Counted from the first letter of the stretch, positions 49,084 to 61,316 are shown. The stretch is DNA of 64,000 nucleotides from Sipunculus nudus (GCA_026874595.1 CM049317.1:70203618-70267617); one strand, 5' to 3'. The notes: generated from the letters alone by a model not told the origin. Numbers and translations: made by a program.

Positions 49084-50538
49084 ATAATATACGGATATCA
49101 GGTCGGAAGTGAGTTCTGTTGGGTTCAAAAGATCATGAGATATTCGCCTTGCCAAAATCTAGAAACGTGCGACTCCTCCTTGCCCCAAATGGTGGTAATA
49201 GATCAAATGATTAATTTATGCCCTGAAATTGGTTTATATCACAAATTCCGACAATTCCAGCTCATGCATGTACTGGACAACGCAAAAGAACCTATACAAA
49301 TTAAATCGTTGCAATATTAAGAATTTGTGAGAATTGGTATGTGAGACATAGTAAACTTAATATTTGGTTCCATTATTCCATAGCTTTTGGCTTATAACAG
49401 TAAATACACATAAACTTGTTGATTTTGCCTTACTTATTAAGAAGATATATCAAATATACAATTAAGGTCAGTACTGAGACCAGCAGGGGTAAAATGTCAT
49501 GAGAGTTCGTCCTCAGACGAATCTCCAGAAACTGGCAACACAACAGTCGATAAAAAAAAATGCCGTAAAGGGTTTAGGACCACTTATATGTTCAATGATT
49601 TCTCAACCACTACTAATGACAGTGTTATGCTATGCTAAGAAATTTGTGAGAAACTCCATGTTAATATAAATTAAAACTGGCACAGCTCTTACGTTTTTAA
49701 CCCTATGCATCAAAGTAGTCATCAAACTATTGCTTTTAACCCAAGGAATATGTAATCTGTTGATATATTACAGCCAAAACAAGGGGTAGCAGGAATTACA
49801 ATCAATACTTTTGTTTCTAGTGGCTCTTCATATATATCAGACCTTGCCCATACTCTAACAACATCTTTTAGCACAAAAAGTAAGACAATTAGCACTATAA
49901 CCTTAAAATAAAAATTGGTCCGGCAAAATGAAATTTTGTAAATTATTTACCTTTAAAGACCGAAATTTAAGTAACTGTCATTCCTGTGGCCATACTGACA
50001 GCAGTTTCGGATATTAAAGTATACCAATTGTCTAAGCTGTAACATACGAGTTTTAGCAATATGTTACACCATTTGGGCTAGCATCCAAAAAATACAAATA
50101 TACTTGGTATCTAATTCACTAGCCCTTCCTTGAACCAGCAAAATAAATCTTAGGCTCAGCTTAATGCGATCACCTGAAAAGTTAGTTTTGACGGAAGAAA
50201 CCACAGAGGGACCTTGTGGTACTGCGTAAAAGCCGGGAGTCCGGGCCGGGGACTATGGATTTACAAGCGGGCCGTGTCACACATGCTCAATTTGTTATAC
50301 AATAATTAAAGCACATATACCCATGTATTAGTCCTAAACAGATTTCGCTAATTCTATCTTTAAACACAGAGTTATTTCAATTTTGTTTGCAAAATGGGTA
50401 AAAGGCTGAAGTAACTCAAGGTCAGGGTGGCTGGTGTCACGTGAATATATGTTCTCCCGAGCTTATGAGACTCCGAAGGACGTATTTTATTAAAGGAGCC
50501 CCATACTGACCTGTGTAATTATCAAAAGTATCTCTAGC
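49084..50538. other. No gene; contains a 140-bp repeat shared with 41690-41830
   Basis: 'gtaaattatttacctttaaa', 'ggccatactgacagcagttt' and 'taacatacgagttt' at 49935-50060 match 41697-41830 on the left of the LTR element, in direct orientation. Otherwise AT-rich without features. Confidence 0.55.

Positions 50539-50590
<52 letters not shown>
50539..50590. repeat. (CA)n(TA)n compound microsatellite
   Basis: About 24 bp of CA followed by about 26 bp of TA. Confidence 0.95.
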
Positions 50591-50594
<4 letters not shown>

Positions 50595-50869
50595 AAATAC
50601 AAATTGTTTTTATATGATATATCTGACTTAATAGAATTCTTTTAAACGACCTATCATTTTACTTTTCATTTTATAAGTTGCCTGCTATAGTGCTGAATAG
50701 GAGGAAAGTATAAAACGTGCAGGCGGCATACTGAAATTTTTTAAGATATAGGTGGTTCTTTTTATGTATAAACTTATCATCTCGTAGCAGGGAATTGCTT
50801 TGCAGACAGACCCTGCATGGGGTCTTGCTGAGTGATTGATAGCCTGGAGTAATTATAAGCTGGGGGTAT

Positions 50870-52160
50870 TGTTGTCTGTAGGAACGGTGAAATATAAAAA
50901 ATATCACAAGTACATCGGGGGGGGGGGGGGGGGGGTTCACATATATTTGTTAAGGTCCGTTGTCTGTAGGGACGGTGAAACATGAAAAAAATTTCACCAT
51001 TACAACTTAGGGGGGGGGGGGGAGGGGGTCATATATATAATGAAAATGAAAATATTTCACCAGTACATTTTGGGAGCATAAGGGGTGTCAAATATATATG
51101 TTAGCTTCCGTTGTCTAAAGGGACGGTGAAACATGAAAAAATTTCCCCAGTATATCTTGGGGGCGTGGGGTGGGGGGGGGGGGGGTCACATATATTTGTT
51201 AGGGTCCGTTCATGAAAAAAATTTCACCATTACAACTTAGGGGGGGGGGGAGGGGGTCATATATATAATGAAAATGAAAATATTTCACCAGTACATTTTG
51301 GGAGCATAAGGGGTGTCAAATATATATGTTAGCTTCCGTTGTCTAAAGGGACGGTGAAACATGAAAAAATTTCACCATTACAACTTAGGGGGGGAGGGGG
51401 TCATATATATAATGAAAATGAAAATATTTCACCAGTACATTTTGGGAGCATAAGGGGTGTCAAATATATATGTTAGCTTCCGTTGTCTAAAGGGACGGTG
51501 AAACATGAAAAAATTTCCCCAGTATATCTTGGGGGCGTGGGGTGGGGGGGGGGGGTCACATATATTTGTTAGGGTCCGTTTTCTGTAGGGACGGTGAAAC
51601 ATGAAAGAAAAAATTACCAATACATCTCGGGGTTCGGGATGGGGGTGGGGGTTCACATATATTTGTTAAGGTCCGTTGTCTGTAGGGACGGTGAAACATA
51701 AAAAAAAATCACCAGAACATCTGGGGGGGGTTCACATTGACTGTAGGGACGGTGAAACATGAAAAAATATCACAAGTACATCGAGGGGGGGGGGAGCAGG
51801 GAGCTCACATATATTTGTTAAGGTCCGTTGTCTGTAGTGACGGTAAAACATGAAAAAATTTCACCAGTACAACCTGGGGGGGGGGGGGGGTAAGGAGGTT
51901 ACATATATTTGTTAAGGTCCGTTTTCTGTAGGGACGGTGAAACATGAAAAAAAGTTCACCCGTACATCTTGGTGGTAAGGGGGGGGGGGGGGGTCACATA
52001 TATATTTGTTAAGGTCCGTTGTCTGTAGGGAGGGTGAAACATGAAAAACATTACCAAAACATCTTGGGGGCGGGGCTGAGGGGTTCACATATATTTGTTA
52101 AGGTCCGTTGTCAGTAGGGACGGTGAAACATGAAAAAAATTCACCAGTACATCTTTAAAT
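50870..52160. repeat. Poly(G)/hairpin satellite, about 12 units
   Basis: The unit is about 90-125 bp: 'ggtccgttgtctgtagggac', then 'ggtgaaacatgaaaaaattt' and 'caccagtacatct', a G-tract of 8-18, then 'tcacatatatttgttaa'. The stem GGTGAAA/TTTCACC is present in most units. In the centre, a higher-order unit starting 'gtcatatatataatgaaaat' repeats at about 51029, 51257 and 51401. Open frames on the minus strand are proline strings encoded by the G-tracts and are not genes. Confidence 0.9.
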
Positions 52161-53075
52161 TCCTCCACCAGAATATCCTTAAATATCAGTCCTGTGTTCA
52201 TGTGTATGCGTTTCATCTGTGAACACTGTCATGCTTCATTAACACCAGTTTACCTTGCGAGTGGCAGAACATAAATACGAATGAGTGGCTTCAACACCGG
52301 GACAAAGTAATGGTCGCATGTCATAATGGTTTATAAAGATATCATTTGTAGTGATTCTTATAACCTCTAAAATGAAATGGACTATTGATATGTCTTTACC
52401 CTAACCCTCTACAAATGTTCAGTAAAATATTTTTCGCCTTTCACGCTTTTTCAGGATGCAAATTGTAATCCCCACTGAATCCCATTTCAATATTTTCGCC
52501 TTTTAAAGAATTTCACTCTGTCAGAAGGAAGTTAAGATTTAAATTCAAGGGCGGAACTTTTCCGTTGAGTGGACACAAAGAGCTGAGACCCTTTACACGA
52601 TCACCGATTTATAGGTTTACAGGTATTTGATTTTTATACATTCTGAAGTATCTTTCCATGATAACCATGGTTTTAATAGTTCGGCCTATTTATGGGTTGC
52701 TAGAACTTTTTTTTCAAAAGGAAGCCCTGGGGGGGGGGGGGGGGGGATAGCACACACTTCTTAGGGTCCTCAATCTTTTTGGGACTTTGAAACCCCCGCC
52801 AGAATCTACTAATCAGTCGTTCGTTCATACGTGCACGTTTCATGTAAAACATTGTCATGGTTCAGAAACACGGGTTCACCAGGCGAGTGGCAGAACAACT
52901 GCATACGAAATGCATACTCGGGGACAAAGGAATAGCGCCTAATTATAATTATTCCTTTGTGGAATTGTGATTATGGCACATAAGAAAAAAAAAATTATTA
53001 TGGTAATTTCGATAACCTCCAAAATGTAATGGATAACGGCTACAGTTTTACTCTACCCCTCTACAAATTTTCAGC
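52160..53075. repeat. Tandem duplication, about 640-bp period
   Basis: 52165-52435 and 52805-53075 share 'gagtggcagaac', 'ggggacaaag' in variant form, 'ataacctc(t/c)aaaatg' and 'ccctctacaaat', strongly diverged. A poly(G) tract of 17-18 bases is at 52730. Confidence 0.65.
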
Positions 53076-53818
53076 AAAAGCAAAATTTGTATGTTACATT
53101 TTGCGTTAATTTGCTGAAAGGCAATGCAACGAACCAAGGCTGAAATGGTTTCTTTGCTAAATGATTTCATCGAAATATATCAACCTGCTTTTTTTTATCT
53201 GGGAGAGTTGTCAATTTTTTACCAGACCTGCTTATTCCATGACAATTTGCAGTACTTAAAACAAAAATTTAAAACTGTTGGAATATATTTTTCTGGGCTT
53301 ATATTTTTCACATTGGCAGCTATACGTTTCGCGTGCAAGAAACTTCAACGACATATGCATGTGTATACAAATAACGCATGTGTCTGTTAACATGGCTTAG
53401 ACTACACCCTCATTTGACTACACTGAATAAACATTCACGATGTCGCCTGCGCTTCACCTAATACAAAGCATCCTTCATATGATTTAACGGTAGAATGCTT
53501 CTTTATACAATCGTTGTATCTACGATATTTCCCAAGCAATGAAGCTGTATGACCTATGTTGTTTATCGGGGAAAAAAACTTTTCACTTAAAAATTCGTAC
53601 ACCCTGTATATGCCTCACGTCTCTTTAATTTTTTTTTTGTGTGATTTCTGGAATTGAATAATTGTTCTTACTATGTTGATATTTTGGGGGAGGGTGTTCC
53701 TGGAGAATTCTAGCAGAAGTAATCTTTATATTTTAGGTGAAACACATAAAGTTCCTGCAAAAAATATACGTCATTTACTTCATATCAGCTCATTACAAAA
53801 ATTATGCATCAGATAGAG

Positions 53819-53845
53819 CCGTGGATTTTCCACGGGTGCAGCTAG
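53819..53845 (+). mobile_element. Helitron-like 3' terminus
   Basis: A hairpin ccgtgga-ttt-tccacgg (53819-53835) is followed by gtgcag and then CTAG at 53842-53845, with T next. Hairpin plus CTRR just before a T is the known 3' signature of Helitrons. The matching 5' TC end could not be fixed, so the element's length is unknown; no Rep/helicase gene is near, so it would be non-autonomous. Confidence 0.55.
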
Positions 53846-54349
53846 TAATAATTTATTCCTTACATTTAAACCTACGTTTTATGCATGTCTGACAGTTACC
53901 ATACCCACGTCATTGATGCACCACAGTTTAAATATGGATTAAACAGACGCAAATTAGCCAAAATCAGGAAGTGTAATAATATCTAAAATTTGGTATACGA
54001 CGAATAAGGGGCTGTTCTTGGCTACATTTATATAGACTGTGGTCAATAATTAGAGCATGCTAGATCAAAGACTCATGATCATGCTGGTCAGAGACTAAGG
54101 CTGGTTAAGTAAGATTGATGACCTGTAGATTGTTATTCTTTGTTAACTAACAATAAACGTTAATTCGCGCAAGATTTCTTTTTCTCTGGATCTGGAATCT
54201 CTAAGTTAACATCAAGGCAGGTTAATAACAATTCTACTTGGACACTTCGAGTTACAGGACCTGGTTTGTAACCTGATTATCTATGACTCTCTTGCAACAT
54301 AAAATGTTCTGCCTTTACACGAACTGCCAGGTTGTCGCTGGTATATTTG

Positions 54350-54930
54350 TCAGTTGGGATCCAGTGATCTGTTCCTAGTTATTTTAGGTAATTGTCCTGC
54401 TTCAAGGCTTTTCAATATCTGACTAAGAATGGGATCTTCGAGTTGCTTATCTCTAATATTAATTTGGGCTTTTGGAAGATCACCTGAAGAGGTAAACTGG
54501 CCAGTTGGTGATGTAGTACATTGCAAGCCAATGAAAATGGTAATTGGTAGTTGCAAATTCCATTTACAGTTTCTGTGGAGAGATGGACAGTCTCTTGACC
54601 TGGGGATCTTGACAACGGATCAGCATCAAAAATTAATTTGACCCGAGGGATATTTAATATCAAAGTTGAAATTTGCCAGTTCGCTCTCCAGTGGCATCAA
54701 GCCTGGCTGATGAAAGTACGTAGCATAATGGGATATTATCTGTTGTAACAGTAAATGTACCACCATAAAAATGATCTTTGAGTTTCTCAGTGATGACCTA
54801 CTTTAAAGCAAGAAATTCCTGCTTGTGGGCTAGATAATTAAATTCAGAGGGCCTAAGGCTAAAGCTGACGTAGGCAGTAAGAAGAAGTTTGCCCTCTTGT
54901 TCCTGATACAGATTTGCAGGCATATGTGTG
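54350..54930 (-). pseudogene. Ty3/gypsy RNase H-connector relic, reverse strand
   Basis: Reading the minus strand from about 54930 gives LYQEQEGKLLLTAYVSFSLR, then NYLAHKQEFLALK, then FTVTTDNIPLCYVLSSARLD, a clear Ty3/gypsy RNase H. A shorter frame follows (54556-54350, RDKQLEDPILSQI) that looks like the connector before an integrase. Stops and shifts abound, and neither polymerase nor integrase is adjacent. It belongs to a different lineage from the Gmr1-like element, whose RNase H is followed by the LTR. Confidence 0.8.
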
Positions 54931-54989
54931 TAACACAAATGGCTTTATAAAATTTGCTAATGTTAGCACAGAGGTTTAGCACAATAAAT

Positions 54990-56656
54990 CTTAAATCTTA
55001 TCAAATGCCTCTTGGTGTTTCGTACCCGTGGATCACAAAATAAAACAGGGAAGATGTCTGTCAGTTTGTGCACGAACAATCATACAATCCCTCAAAACAC
55101 GGCAAAGACATGGGCCGTCCTGGATAAACATCCGCCATCAATCGACACTGGATAAATCGCAAATCAGTGGAAATTCAGCCAGCCCACACAATCCAGGTAT
55201 TCAGTCCATCTCGCATCCTGCATGCTGGCTGCGCCATTTTGTCGCATGGCTCTGGGTAAGGCTAGGTCCGCCTCACGCATTCAAACTCGAATACATAGGA
55301 TTGAGAGATGGAATTTATTCTGGAAAATAATACACAGTTGACCAGTGAGTCGGCGTGGGGCCAACAGCAGGCTCTGGGCTAAACTCGCGCAGGAGCCTAC
55401 ATCAACTGTTTGCAACTGAAACTGTATGTATTATTGTAAATAGCTGATACATTCTCAGATATTATAGATAAAGTTTACATGTTATTACGTTAGAACAGGT
55501 GACATATATAATCATGTTTTCCTATATCAATGAAGATTTTTAAGCTCCATATAAATCTCTTACTTAATTTTATTAATATGATATTATACACTTATTTCCT
55601 ATAATTAACTTATAACAAATATACACTAATTTCACATATTTCATATGTCAAATATGTTCATATGTCCATTGTTAATTTTCTGTAAACTTTTATTATTCAT
55701 CCAACAATCTACCGTAACATATATATTCAGTTTACATTACATGATCCATCCTTATTGCATTATTATCTGATAAACACGCCACATTTCAAACATATCTTAA
55801 ACCATAATAAGGTATTCTTTGGATATTTGTGATTAAATAAAACTTAACAATCCTAAGGAAGTGGATCATTAGTGTTTCCATAACACTTAATGCAAATATG
55901 AATGGTTGCGTGGAGGTTGGATGCCGGGTGTGTTAGGAGAATGGCTGTCAAATGCAATCGCCTACGGCGTATACTCTTCTTTATCCTCTAAATAGAATAC
56001 GATTATGCTTTATGATTACATAACAAGTCGAATGGAAAATCTCACGGTCTAGCCCGATATTATTATGTTTTGTGGAATAAAGGCAATGGTTTCTACAATA
56101 GGCTTTGAAGCTATCAGACACCTGTACTTTGGCGGGTACTCCGTACACTGAGAGGGCCGTGCGCGGAGGAATCGTGTTAGAAGTTAACTGTTCGAATGTA
56201 TATATATATAACAAATACTTTATGAGTTGAATTGAACTGGATGCGGAAATCTGTAGGGAGAAACCGGCGGAACTTTGTACAATACTTTTTACAATTAAAA
56301 AATATTCTGTTTGCGGAACGCAAACAAAATACAGCAACAAATTAAAAGAAATAGTTCTCAGGCTGCCGTGTATGGCGGTTAGCGTGTGGTAAGTTATTTA
56401 TTGCGAATTTCAGCCTTTAAATCTTGTAAAAAACTGTCAACATATTATAATCTAGGAAAACGATCGTTTGATTAATAATACATTATTAGGCATTGTCTTA
56501 TGTTTTTTCACCAATTGTTATTATAAGGAAAATCCATCATAAAAATGTTCTGACAGCTACTCCAGTGAGAAAACTGTTTTGGCTTATTGCTTTGTGCCTG
56601 GTCAAATGTTATTGGTTGGAAATAAACGTAGATTTACTCTGCTATCAATACGTAGC
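54990..56656. other. No gene recognised
   Basis: AT-rich sequence. The frame at 55028-55330 and the reverse frame at 56340-55981 show no family features. Confidence 0.5.
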
Positions 56657-57720
56657 AAGCAAATTCGTGGGATTTATGTTCGCCCTTTTTGTCTCTTGTC
56701 TTTTGTGCTTACCTGATCAATATGTTTCAGTTTTATTGATTGCCTGAAGATATCTCCACATTTCATAATTTTGAGAATAAATTTTCAGACGAACATCCCC
56801 AGCCAATCCAAACCAAGGTATGAATTAGTACAGTCACTGACCCAATTTGTATAAAATCGAATAATAACGATAATTGATAATACTTAATTATTGATAATAT
56901 TGCTAGTATTATTTTTTTATTCAAACAATATCGTATACAGCGGGAATGAAAGTGTTAGTTGGTTTCATTTCGAACGGCCAGATGGCAGCACGGGTCTAAG
57001 CTGGACTGGGGAAGCCAGAATGGTTAAGCTGATTAGTTTAACCGCCGGCGATCAGATTGCAGCATCGTTCATAAACCATCCGTATTTGCCTTCTGCGCCT
57101 GGTTAAATGTTACTGCTCTAGATTGAACTAAAGAGAATAGCAGGGTCAAACTGCTAATAATACTTAATAATTATTAATGTTTTGGAAGGAATTTGAATTG
57201 ACCTTTCGGGTTTATTCAAAATACATTGTTATTCCTGTATGCGAAGAGCGAGGATGAACGAGTGGTTTGTCGATTGGTTTCATTCTTAAGGCCAGATGGC
57301 AGCACTGGTTTAACAGATGCATTTAGACCAAATGTACTCGCCAAAAATGCCTTTTGAAATCATTAAAAGATTTAAATCATTTTAATGTGGCTAGAGGTCG
57401 TGTAACCGTGAAAGTAATTGCAAGAAATGGCCAGATAACCCCTGAATTAACGTGAATTAACAGCCCATATCGGAAGTCTTTGAAGGACATCTGTGGCCTA
57501 GGGGTAGGAAACAGGATTCAAATCCGGGAGATCGCGACTTCAAATCTCAACCGAGATTTTCCTTGGACTTCTCCCGCCCAGGGTGAGCGCTGCTTAGGCT
57601 TTATTGACGGTCGTGTCCAACGGTCGCTCACAAACGAGTGCGTGTTTGGGGGAGGGGGACAACGCCATTACCATCAGGTGCGGTAGATAGCAGGCATATG
57701 GTGACACAAGGATATATAAT
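56657..57720. repeat. 1.1 kb tandem duplication, copy 1
   Basis: Begins 'aagcaaattcgtgggattta' and ends 'gacacaaggatatataat'. It matches 57820-59007 closely along its length. It holds an A-box-like tggcctagggg at 57494-57504 and a B-box-like ggattcaaatcc at 57514-57525, but their spacing is shorter than in tRNA genes. A 68-codon frame without an ATG (57480-57686) is preserved in both copies. Confidence 0.85.
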
Positions 57721-57819
57721 GCAGTCTCACACAGAGACTGGTGTTTAAAAGCTTTGGTTTATACAGCATTTCAAATAGAGGCGGTTATATAAACACACAA
57801 AAATATTGTTACAACAAAC

Positions 57820-59007
57820 AAGCAAATTCGCGGGATTTATGTTCGCCCTTTTTGCCTCTTGTCTTTTGTGCTAACCTGGTCAATATGTTTCAGTTTTATT
57901 GATTGCCTGAAGATGTCTCCAGATTTCATAAGTTTGAGAATAAATTTTCAGACAAACATCCCCAGCCAATCCAAACCAAGGTATGCATGAGTACAATCAC
58001 TGACCCAATTTGTATAAAATCGAATAATATCTAGGAAGGTTATCGCACGGAAACAAAAACCTGAGGGACGGACAGACAGAGGGATAGACATACAAATAGG
58101 CAAACCAAAACCAATGTCCTCCGTTCCGGGAAGCGGGGGGGGGGGGGGGGCGATAATTGATAATACTTAATTTTTGATAATATTGCAAGTATTATTTTTT
58201 TTTATTCAAACAATATCATATACAGCGGGGATGAAAGTGTTAGTTGGTTTCATTTCGAAAGGCCAGATGGCAGCACGGGTCTAAGCTGGACTGGGGAAGC
58301 CAGAATGGTTAGGCTGATTAGTTTAACCGCCGGCGGTCAGATGGCAGCATCGTTCATAAACCATCCGTATTTGCATTCTGCGCCTGGTTGAATGTTACTG
58401 CTCTGGATTGAACTAAAGAGAATAGCAGGGTTATACTGCTAATAATACTTAATAATTATTAATGTTTTGGAAGGAATTTGAATTGACCTTTCGGGTTTAT
58501 TCAAAATAAATCCTGTTATTCCTGTATGCGGAGAGCGAGGATGAACGAGTGGTTTGTCGATTGTTTCATTCTTAATGCCAGATGGCAGCACTGGTTTAAC
58601 AGATGCATTTAGACCAAATGTACTCGCCAAAAATGCCTTTTGAAATCATTAAAAGATTTAAATCATTTTTAATGTGGCTAGAGGTCGTGTCACCGTGAAA
58701 GTAATTGCAAGAAATGGCCAGATAACCCCTGAATTAACGTGAATTAACAGCCCATATCGCAAGTCTTTGAAGGGCATCTGTGGCCTAGGGGTAGGAAACA
58801 GGATTCAAATCCGGGAGATTGTGACTTCAAATCTCAACCGAGATTTTCCATGGACTTCTCCTGTCCAGGATGAGCGCTGCTTAGGCTTTATTGACGGTCG
58901 TGTCCAACGGTCACTCACAAACGAGTGTGTGTTTGGGGGAGGGGGACAACGCCATTATCATCAGGTGCGATAGATAGCAGGCATATGGTGACACAAGGAT
59001 ATATAAT
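57820..59007. repeat. 1.1 kb tandem duplication, copy 2, with a 121-bp insertion
   Basis: Direct copy of 56657-57720. It is longer because 58030-58150 is inserted between 'cgaataata' and 'cgataattga', which are contiguous in copy 1. The insertion contains 'gggacggacagacagaggga' and ends in poly(G) (58136-58150). Confidence 0.85.
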
Positions 59008-60060
59008 AAAAATATAATGAAAATTACATGAAGTAAACTTTACAATTTATATTTATCATTATTTTTCCTTTAAATTAAGACATTTTTGCCACGAAATGGA
59101 ATTAATAAAAAGAATATCTGCGTACATAAAAGATACTGTATATGATTCGAGATCCCATTTTTTTTTTTAATTTTTGCAGAAATAGCATGGATTTTGATAG
59201 GATTTAATTGTCAAATGTTTAAATTACCTTAAACTGTAATGGCCGCATTCGGGGAGTAGAGAAACCTTTCTATAACAAACATGCCTATATGCACTACGGG
59301 TTATAAGAATGCTTTGGCACATAGGTATAACATTTTCAGTTTATACCCCAAAATATGTTTCCATATTAGATTTCTGATGAGTCTGAAATTCGATAACGCA
59401 CATCCTCTCACCTGTTTCAGTCTTCCTTAAAATATTCACGACGATTACTTGGCTCTTGATGCACACGAAAGATCGCTGCTTGCAGCCCTATTATTATGAT
59501 CAGCGTCCGGTCGGTCGTAAATTTAATAAAGCACAAATCTGATTGTTGTCGTTCTTCAGTAAAGTTTACTACACTTGCTTAAAAAGTTCTTGAGATCACT
59601 GGTGCAAAAGGAATTTAGAGATTTCTGCCTGGGAGCCATATTTAATTTCGGACGGGTCTAGTATTTCAAAACGCATGGATTTTTATCTTCTATCTTTGTT
59701 TTCGAGGCAATTGCTTCAATGATCCCCGAGATAATGCACGAAAATTCAGGGATTCCTGCCTTGTAGGAATATTGTTTTTTTTTTCATAGCACACATCCTC
59801 TTATTAGGTGTCAATAAAATTTTCACGGATATTGCTTGAATGTTCTTAAAATAATGCGAATTAAAGGAATTCGAGGAGCTCTGCCTAGATGGGATACTGA
59901 ATTTTTGACCGGTATCTCGTGGGTTTCAATCTTCAATAAAATTTTCATGACAAAAACTTGAACGGTTCTTGAGACAATTCAAGAAAGAGCGTCACGGACG
60001 AACAGACAGAAACGGACAGAAACCCTGATTACTAAATGGTTCAGCCTTGCGAGGCTCGAT
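59008..60060. repeat. Degenerate tandem repeats downstream of the FkbM gene
   Basis: From about 59560 the phrases 'ttcttgaga', 'agggattcctgcct'/'agagatttctgcct' and 'catgacaaaaacttgaa' variants recur about every 120-180 bp, three to four times. They end in 'cggacgaacagacagaaac', which is close to the tail of the repeat at 35190. 59008-59560 is AT-rich with nothing recognised. Confidence 0.5.
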
Positions 60061-60185
60061 TTAACATTTGAGATTCTCCCATTCGAGTGCACAAATTATG
60101 GAACAATAGAAGAATTTTACACAGCAAATCGTGTAAGGTAATAAATAGCTAGATAATCTTATCTATTTTCTGGCAACTTCACGAA

Positions 60186-61316
60186 TCAAATAGGATCTAA
60201 CAGTTTATGACGCCAAATTAGATCAAGAGGCCACGACCGCCACATTTTCACGTCCAAAGGCGTCATGTTGTAAGGGGGTTTCATTCCGTAGGCGAAAGGG
60301 TTGTATCCTTTTCCTTTCATTATAGAGAGTAGCCCCTCCACACGTGGTACATCGTTTTTGTAAACAAGAAGCGGGAAAGCCCATTCCATCATAATATACG
60401 GCACAAATATCTTCTCGAAGAAAACAGTAGAATTATGGAATGCTTTGTCTTCGTAGCCTTCGGCGTCAATTTTCAAAATGGCGACCGTGAAATCAATTAC
60501 TTCGAGTAAATCATCCATTAAAACAGATTGCATCAATGGACCTTGACCTTTGTAGGGTGCCATTCTCAAAGCGCCTTGGTTTTGTTTTCCATAAGCAAAA
60601 TAAGCCGTAAAATTACTGTACTGATCGCTAATGGCATTTTGCACTACGGTAACTCGGTCTTCGATCTTTCCGACTTTGACAGATTTGTGGATATGGTCAA
60701 TATGATCCGGCCACGGTTCTACGACAACTGTTTTGTGTCCCATTGTTGCTGCTAATAGACCATACGGGGCCAAATTGGCACCGATATCTATAAAACCTAT
60801 TCCTGGGAACTTGTTCAACATTGCAGTGAATGTAGGCAAGTATACAACCTCCCAACCTCCTTTTTGTTTCAAATATAATGAAACCACATTGTCTTGTTTG
60901 ATATCGTATATACACACCGTGTATGGGGGAGCTGTTTTGGTTACAACGCATTCATAATTGGCAGTATTTGGTTTACTGACATCGATCACCGTGCATTTCC
61001 TCTTTTTCTTGCTTTTGATCCAGTTCGAGGCAATTTTCTTTGATTCAGACTCCTCGACGCCGATGTTATCATTCCCTATTTCTTTATTGCAAATACTGCA
61101 AGCATGTGAGACGGTAATATCCGGTTTGACGTAAACCATTTTGACTGGTTGACTTTCGGGTTGGCTCTGTTTGTTTGAATTATCAGTTCTGCAAATGGCC
61201 GACTCTTTTACGACATTCATCACGTGATGGCCATGCGTTAACGTCAAAACAATCAGAACAGTGGCAGTGCACATAAATAGAATAGCCACCGTGTATCGGC
61301 TGCGCAACCAATCCAT
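60186..61316 (-). CDS. FkbM-family SAM-dependent methyltransferase, type II membrane protein
   Basis: A single-exon frame of 376 codons, the only apparently intact host gene here. Residues 1-7 are a short basic tail and residues about 8-28 a membrane anchor (AILFMCTATVLIVLTLTHG). A variable stalk follows, including SHACSIC near 70-76 and a KSKKKRK cluster at 101-107. The catalytic domain spans about 122-372: the SAM-binding loop FIDIGANLAPYG (175-186), VVEPWPDH (198-205), then ILKIDAEGYED (280-290), the FkbM signature. It ends DLIWRHKLLDPI. The family O-methylates small molecules or sugars; the substrate here is unknown. The anchor suggests a Golgi/ER luminal enzyme. Its paralogue at 38993-39942 is on the other strand and frameshifted. 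The start is the first ATG, directly before the anchor. Confidence 0.9.
   Translation of the reverse strand: MDWLRSRYTVAILFMCTATVLIVLTLTHGHHVMNVVKESAICRTDNSNKQSQPESQPVKMVYVKPDITVSHACSICNKEIGNDNIGVEESESKKIASNWIKSKKKRKCTVIDVSKPNTANYECVVTKTAPPYTVCIYDIKQDNVVSLYLKQKGGWEVVYLPTFTAMLNKFPGIGFIDIGANLAPYGLLAATMGHKTVVVEPWPDHIDHIHKSVKVGKIEDRVTVVQNAISDQYSNFTAYFAYGKQNQGALRMAPYKGQGPLMQSVLMDDLLEVIDFTVAILKIDAEGYEDKAFHNSTVFFEKIFVPYIMMEWAFPLLVYKNDVPRVEGLLSIMKGKGYNPFAYGMKPPYNMTPLDVKMWRSWPLDLIWRHKLLDPI

Noticed and set aside
50671-51656. Proline-rich minus-strand frames
   Set aside because: Proline runs come from poly(G) tracts in the satellite. Repeated NICDPPPPP-type strings follow the DNA repeat, not a gene.
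53124-53390. 88-codon frame with a hydrophobic segment
   Set aside because: No splice or homology support; it overlaps the end of the diverged 640-bp duplication and is not preserved in the other copy.
57494-57525. tRNA or SINE promoter in the tandem duplication
   Set aside because: The A-box and B-box matches are only about 20 bp apart and no cloverleaf or repeat family body was found.
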